The notes under the pieces were generated by a model. The model worked only from the letters and a program-made list of their open reading frames with translations. It was not told the DNA's origin and ran no database searches. Below, piece after piece: positions 6,179 to 8,229 of a stretch of DNA of 8,229 bases. This DNA comes from JTS-RE9 sp964649195 (lineage in GTDB: Bacteria > Planctomycetota > Phycisphaerae > Phycisphaerales > Phycisphaeraceae). The stretch is taken from the NCBI GenBank assembly GCA_964649195.1, contig CAZYPK010000198.1, positions 1-8,229 of the forward strand. The letters are read 5' to 3'. Both the position numbers and the translations under genes were made by a program. Positions within the stretch are counted from its first letter, which is position 1, and every line of letters starts with the position of its first letter.

Positions 6179-7345
6179 ATGGTGACAACCGCCCAACTCG
6201 AACCCAGGTCCGCCGCCGCAGGCAACGGACGCGCCCCCAGAAACAAAGGCAACGACATGGCCAAGACCCGTGAATCCAACGCAAAATCCGACCGCGATGT
6301 TGACTCCGGCAAGGCGCAGGCCCTGGACCGGGCCGTCACCCAGATCGAAAAAGCCTTCGGCAAAGGCTCCATCATGCGCCTTGATGATGATCCCTCCATC
6401 GTCGTGCCGGGCATCTCCACCGGCTCGATCAGCCTGGACATCGCCCTGGGCGGCCGGGGCATCCCGCGCGGGCGCATCATCGAAATCTTCGGCCCCGAAT
6501 CCTCCGGTAAAACCACGCTCTCCCTCCATGTCATCGCCTCCGCTCAGAAAGCGGGGGGCGTCGCCGCCTTCATCGATGCGGAACACGCCCTGGACCCTTC
6601 CTGGGCCCGCCGCCTGGGGGTCAACCTCGAAGACCTCCTCGTCTCCCAGCCCGACACCGGCGAACAAGCCCTTGAAATCTGCGAACTGCTCGTTCGCTCC
6701 AATGCCGTCGATGTCATCGTGGTGGATTCCGTCGCCGCCCTGATTCCCCGCGCGGAAATCGAAGGCGAAATGGGTGAAGCCCAGATGGGTCTCCAGGCCC
6801 GCCTCATGAGCCAGGCCATGCGCAAACTCACCGGCGCCATCAGCAAGAGCAAGTGTACGGTGGTCTTCATCAATCAGATTCGGGAAAAAATCGGCGTGAT
6901 GTTCGGCAACCCCGAAACAACCCCCGGCGGCAAGGCGCTCAAGTTCTACGCCTCCGTCCGCATCGACATCCGCCGAACCGCCACCATCAAGGAAGGCGAT
7001 GTGGCCGTGGGCAACCGCACCCGCGCCAAGGTGGTCAAGAACAAGATCGCTCCGCCGTTCCGACAGGCCGAGTTCGACATCATGTTCAACGAAGGCATCT
7101 CCGCCTCGGGCGACCTGCTCGACCTGGCGTCCGAAGCGGGCGTCATCGACAAATCCGGCGCATGGTTCAGCTACGGCGACATCCGTCTTGGCCAGGGCCG
7201 GGAGAACGTGAAAACCTTCCTCCGCGAGAACCCGGACCTCTTCGAGGAAGTCCGCATCAAGGTGCTGGAAAACAAAGGCATCATGGGCAAACTGACCGCC
7301 CCCGTCGATGCCGACGAAGTGACCGGCGAAGTCGAAGACGAATGA
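6179..7345 (+). CDS. recA: Recombinase RecA
   Basis: RecA polymerises on single-stranded DNA, drives homologous pairing and strand exchange using ATP, and triggers LexA-type self-cleavage in the SOS response. The conserved core starts at about residue 48 (ALDRAVTQIEKAFGKGSIM). Walker A is GPESSGKT (105-112), the catalytic Glu is E135 in DAEHALDP, Walker B ends at D183 in VIVVDSVAAL, and INQIR carries Gln233 (Q194 in E. coli). The L2-region NPETTPGG is at 244-251 and the tail is acidic (DADEVTGEVEDE). At 388 residues it is longer than E. coli RecA (353). About 39 extra residues precede the core, rich in Ala, Arg, Lys and Asn and probably disordered. Trp142 stands where E. coli has Tyr103, the residue that stacks on the nucleotide base. 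If ATG 6257 were used, most of the extension would be lost. The gene is monocistronic, ending at the hairpin that follows. Confidence 0.98.
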   Translation: MVTTAQLEPRSAAAGNGRAPRNKGNDMAKTRESNAKSDRDVDSGKAQALDRAVTQIEKAFGKGSIMRLDDDPSIVVPGISTGSISLDIALGGRGIPRGRIIEIFGPESSGKTTLSLHVIASAQKAGGVAAFIDAEHALDPSWARRLGVNLEDLLVSQPDTGEQALEICELLVRSNAVDVIVVDSVAALIPRAEIEGEMGEAQMGLQARLMSQAMRKLTGAISKSKCTVVFINQIREKIGVMFGNPETTPGGKALKFYASVRIDIRRTATIKEGDVAVGNRTRAKVVKNKIAPPFRQAEFDIMFNEGISASGDLLDLASEAGVIDKSGAWFSYGDIRLGQGRENVKTFLRENPDLFEEVRIKVLENKGIMGKLTAPVDADEVTGEVEDE

Positions 7346-7370
7346 GTGATGAGTATGATGATGCCTGCCA

Positions 7371-7399
7371 AAGCCCACCCACTCCCGTGGGTGGGTCTT
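7371..7399. terminator. Bidirectional hairpin between convergent genes
   Basis: CCCACCCAC (7374-7382) pairs with GTGGGTGGG (7387-7395) across a TCCC loop. Three more pairs (AAG with CTT) are possible if one T bulges. It lies 25 bases after the recA stop and 6 bases after the end of the convergent lipoprotein gene. T-tracts are short on both sides, so termination efficiency is uncertain, but the position fits a shared terminator. Confidence 0.65.
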
Positions 7400-7405
7400 G
7401 CAACA

Positions 7406-7945
7406 TCACCTGGGCGGGAACCGGTCCATCATCGATCGCACCGCCGATTCGACTTTGGCCCGGGGATCGTCCGTCGGTTCCACCGCGCTGTGGGCGGTGG
7501 CGCGCCAGATCAGTTCCCCCGACTGGTTGTCGATGAAGTCCAGCACGATCGTGCCTTCGCGCACTTCCTTTTCATCCAGCGGCACATCGGTCGTGCCGCC
7601 GGAGTAGCCGCCCGTGCCCTGGCCCCATCTTTGGACCAGAACATGGTTGACCGCGCCCACGGTGCTGGCGATATAGAAGTCGGGGGCCTCGAAGGTCGCG
7701 GGCTTGAGGCCTTTTTTGGTCAGTTCCTTGTCCACGGTGGCGCGGATGGTCTGCTGGGCCAGTTGCGCCCTTTGAACGGGAATGCCCACGGAACTGAAAC
7801 CTTGAGGATGCCAGATGAAGGTCTTGTATTTGGCGTAGTCAATGCCTTCCGCATGTTGCGATTGAACGGTCACCGGCGATCCGCAGCCGGTCGTGACACA
7901 CAAGGCGATCGTGGCGGTAAGGAACGACATCCATCGAATAAACAT
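7406..7945 (-). CDS. DUF4136 lipoprotein
   Basis: This 179-residue predicted lipoprotein has a signal peptide, MFIRWMSFLTATIALCVTTGC, and a candidate lipobox at Cys21 (TTG-C). The lipobox lacks the preferred Leu at -3. DUF4136 features follow: DYAKYKTFIW (37-46), a central Val/Ala helix before KKGLKPATFEAPDFYIAS (78-94), REGTIVLDFIDNQSGELIWRATA (129-151), and a terminal helix ending AVRSMMDRFPPR. The biochemical role of the domain is unknown; members are envelope lipoproteins. A Gly/Ser/Thr-rich loop (107-119) breaks the domain centre. ATG 7945 is chosen because it gives the best signal peptide and has GGAG (7953-7956, minus strand) 7 bases upstream. A longer frame to 8026 would add 27 basic residues and spoil the signal. 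It converges on recA and has no same-strand neighbour inside the window. Confidence 0.9.
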   Translation of the reverse strand: MFIRWMSFLTATIALCVTTGCGSPVTVQSQHAEGIDYAKYKTFIWHPQGFSSVGIPVQRAQLAQQTIRATVDKELTKKGLKPATFEAPDFYIASTVGAVNHVLVQRWGQGTGGYSGGTTDVPLDEKEVREGTIVLDFIDNQSGELIWRATAHSAVEPTDDPRAKVESAVRSMMDRFPPR

Positions 7946-7980
7946 CTGGCGGCTCCATCGTCTGCGTGACTTGAACAGAA

Positions 7981-8066
7981 GGACCTCCTGAATAACCCCA
8001 CGTCCAGGCCGCTTGCGGCTTCGCAATCCCCTGGTTGACGGTACATCGGGGGTTATTCAGAAGTCC
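7981..8066. repeat. MITE-like 86-base element with imperfect terminal inverted repeats
   Basis: The left end GGACCTCCTGAATAACCCC (7981-7999) is the reverse complement of the right end, GGGGTTATTCAGAAGTCC (8049-8066), apart from one substitution and one inserted base. The 49-base interior carries GCCGCTTGCGGC, a hairpin also found at 5967-5978. No transposase frame fits and no target-site duplication is obvious. It may be a non-autonomous transposable element or a solo pair of insertion-sequence ends. Confidence 0.6.
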
Positions 8067-8142
8067 CGGAGGTTGCATGTCTGCATGACAATAGCAATTT
8101 ACCCATGCGGGGGTTCTGGGTGTGCCCATATTTTGTGGCAGG

Positions 8143-8229
8143 AAGTTTTGGGTGGCAGGGGCTGGAGATATGATTCCGGGGGAGCCGGGGCTTCGCAGAG
8201 CCTCAGCCCCAGCCACCCGGAATCATATC
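8143..8229. repeat. Dispersed hairpin repeat, right copy, with 14-base palindromic ends
   Basis: Bases 8167-8180 (GATATGATTCCGGG) and 8216-8229 are perfect reverse complements and bracket a 35-base core. The core, 8184-8218, matches 159-191 at the left end of the window. Within it, GGGGCT (8187-8192) can pair with AGCCCC (8205-8210). Bases 8143-8164 match the reverse complement of 177-198 with one mismatch. The element may continue past the window edge. Confidence 0.85.

Larger units (their letters stand above)
7946..8229. other. Non-coding right edge, repeat-rich
   Basis: I see no credible gene here. The stretch contains the inverted-end element at 7981-8066, a spacer at about 8067-8142, and the dispersed repeat at 8143-8229. 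The lipoprotein promoter should lie here on the minus strand, but I could not identify it with confidence. Confidence 0.7.

Noticed and set aside
6149..7378. 409-codon minus-strand open frame opposite recA
   Set aside because: It is entirely antisense to recA, and its His/Asp/Gly-rich composition reflects the complement of recA codons. No domain.
7946..8026. N-terminal 27-residue extension of the DUF4136 lipoprotein
   Set aside because: It would place a basic segment before the signal peptide and runs into the inverted-end element. GGAG and the signal sequence point to 7945.

Overview
The window is GC-rich and carries eight protein-coding genes, all or nearly all complete. Between them lie unusually repeat-dense intergenic stretches. 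The gene set points to a member of the Planctomycetota, possibly a Phycisphaerae-like lineage: a GspG-like type II pseudopilin, a futalosine-pathway menaquinone enzyme, a DUF4136 lipoprotein, and hairpin-forming 'GGGAGGGCGAGGCTCCCGCC'-type repeats. That placement is inferred from gene style and repeats, not from a phylogeny.

Layout from left to right. Bases 1-147 are a heptanucleotide tandem array. Next come a dispersed hairpin repeat and a pyrimidine-rich leader. A dihydrodipicolinate-synthase-superfamily aldolase/lyase (262-1275, +) faces a small C-terminally anchored membrane protein (1285-1566, -). Bases 1621-1903 hold nested inverted and tandem repeats. mqnC (1967-3445, +), the radical-SAM enzyme that makes cyclic dehypoxanthine futalosine, follows and probably starts at TTG. 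It converges on a minus-strand pair: a small two-helix protein with a His-rich tail (3513-3878), lying downstream of an outer-membrane beta-barrel-like protein (3933-4895). A GspG-like pseudopilin (5096-5608, -) has its own strong intrinsic terminator. It is divergent from recA (6179-7345, +) across about 570 bases of intergenic DNA. recA converges on a DUF4136 lipoprotein (7406-7945, -), with a hairpin between them. The right edge (7946-8229) is non-coding and holds a short element with inverted ends and a second copy of the dispersed repeat seen at 159-198.

The genes do not form one pathway. They look like ordinary chromosomal housekeeping and envelope genes: DNA repair, menaquinone synthesis, secretion/pilus assembly, outer membrane and a lipoprotein. 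I see no defence system, CRISPR array, phage, transposase, RNA gene or biosynthetic cluster. The points most worth a second look are the repeat families, the loss of the substrate-binding arginine in the DapA-like protein, the expanded MqnC, the His-rich small membrane protein, and RecA's N-terminal extension with a Trp at the usual nucleotide-contacting Tyr position.
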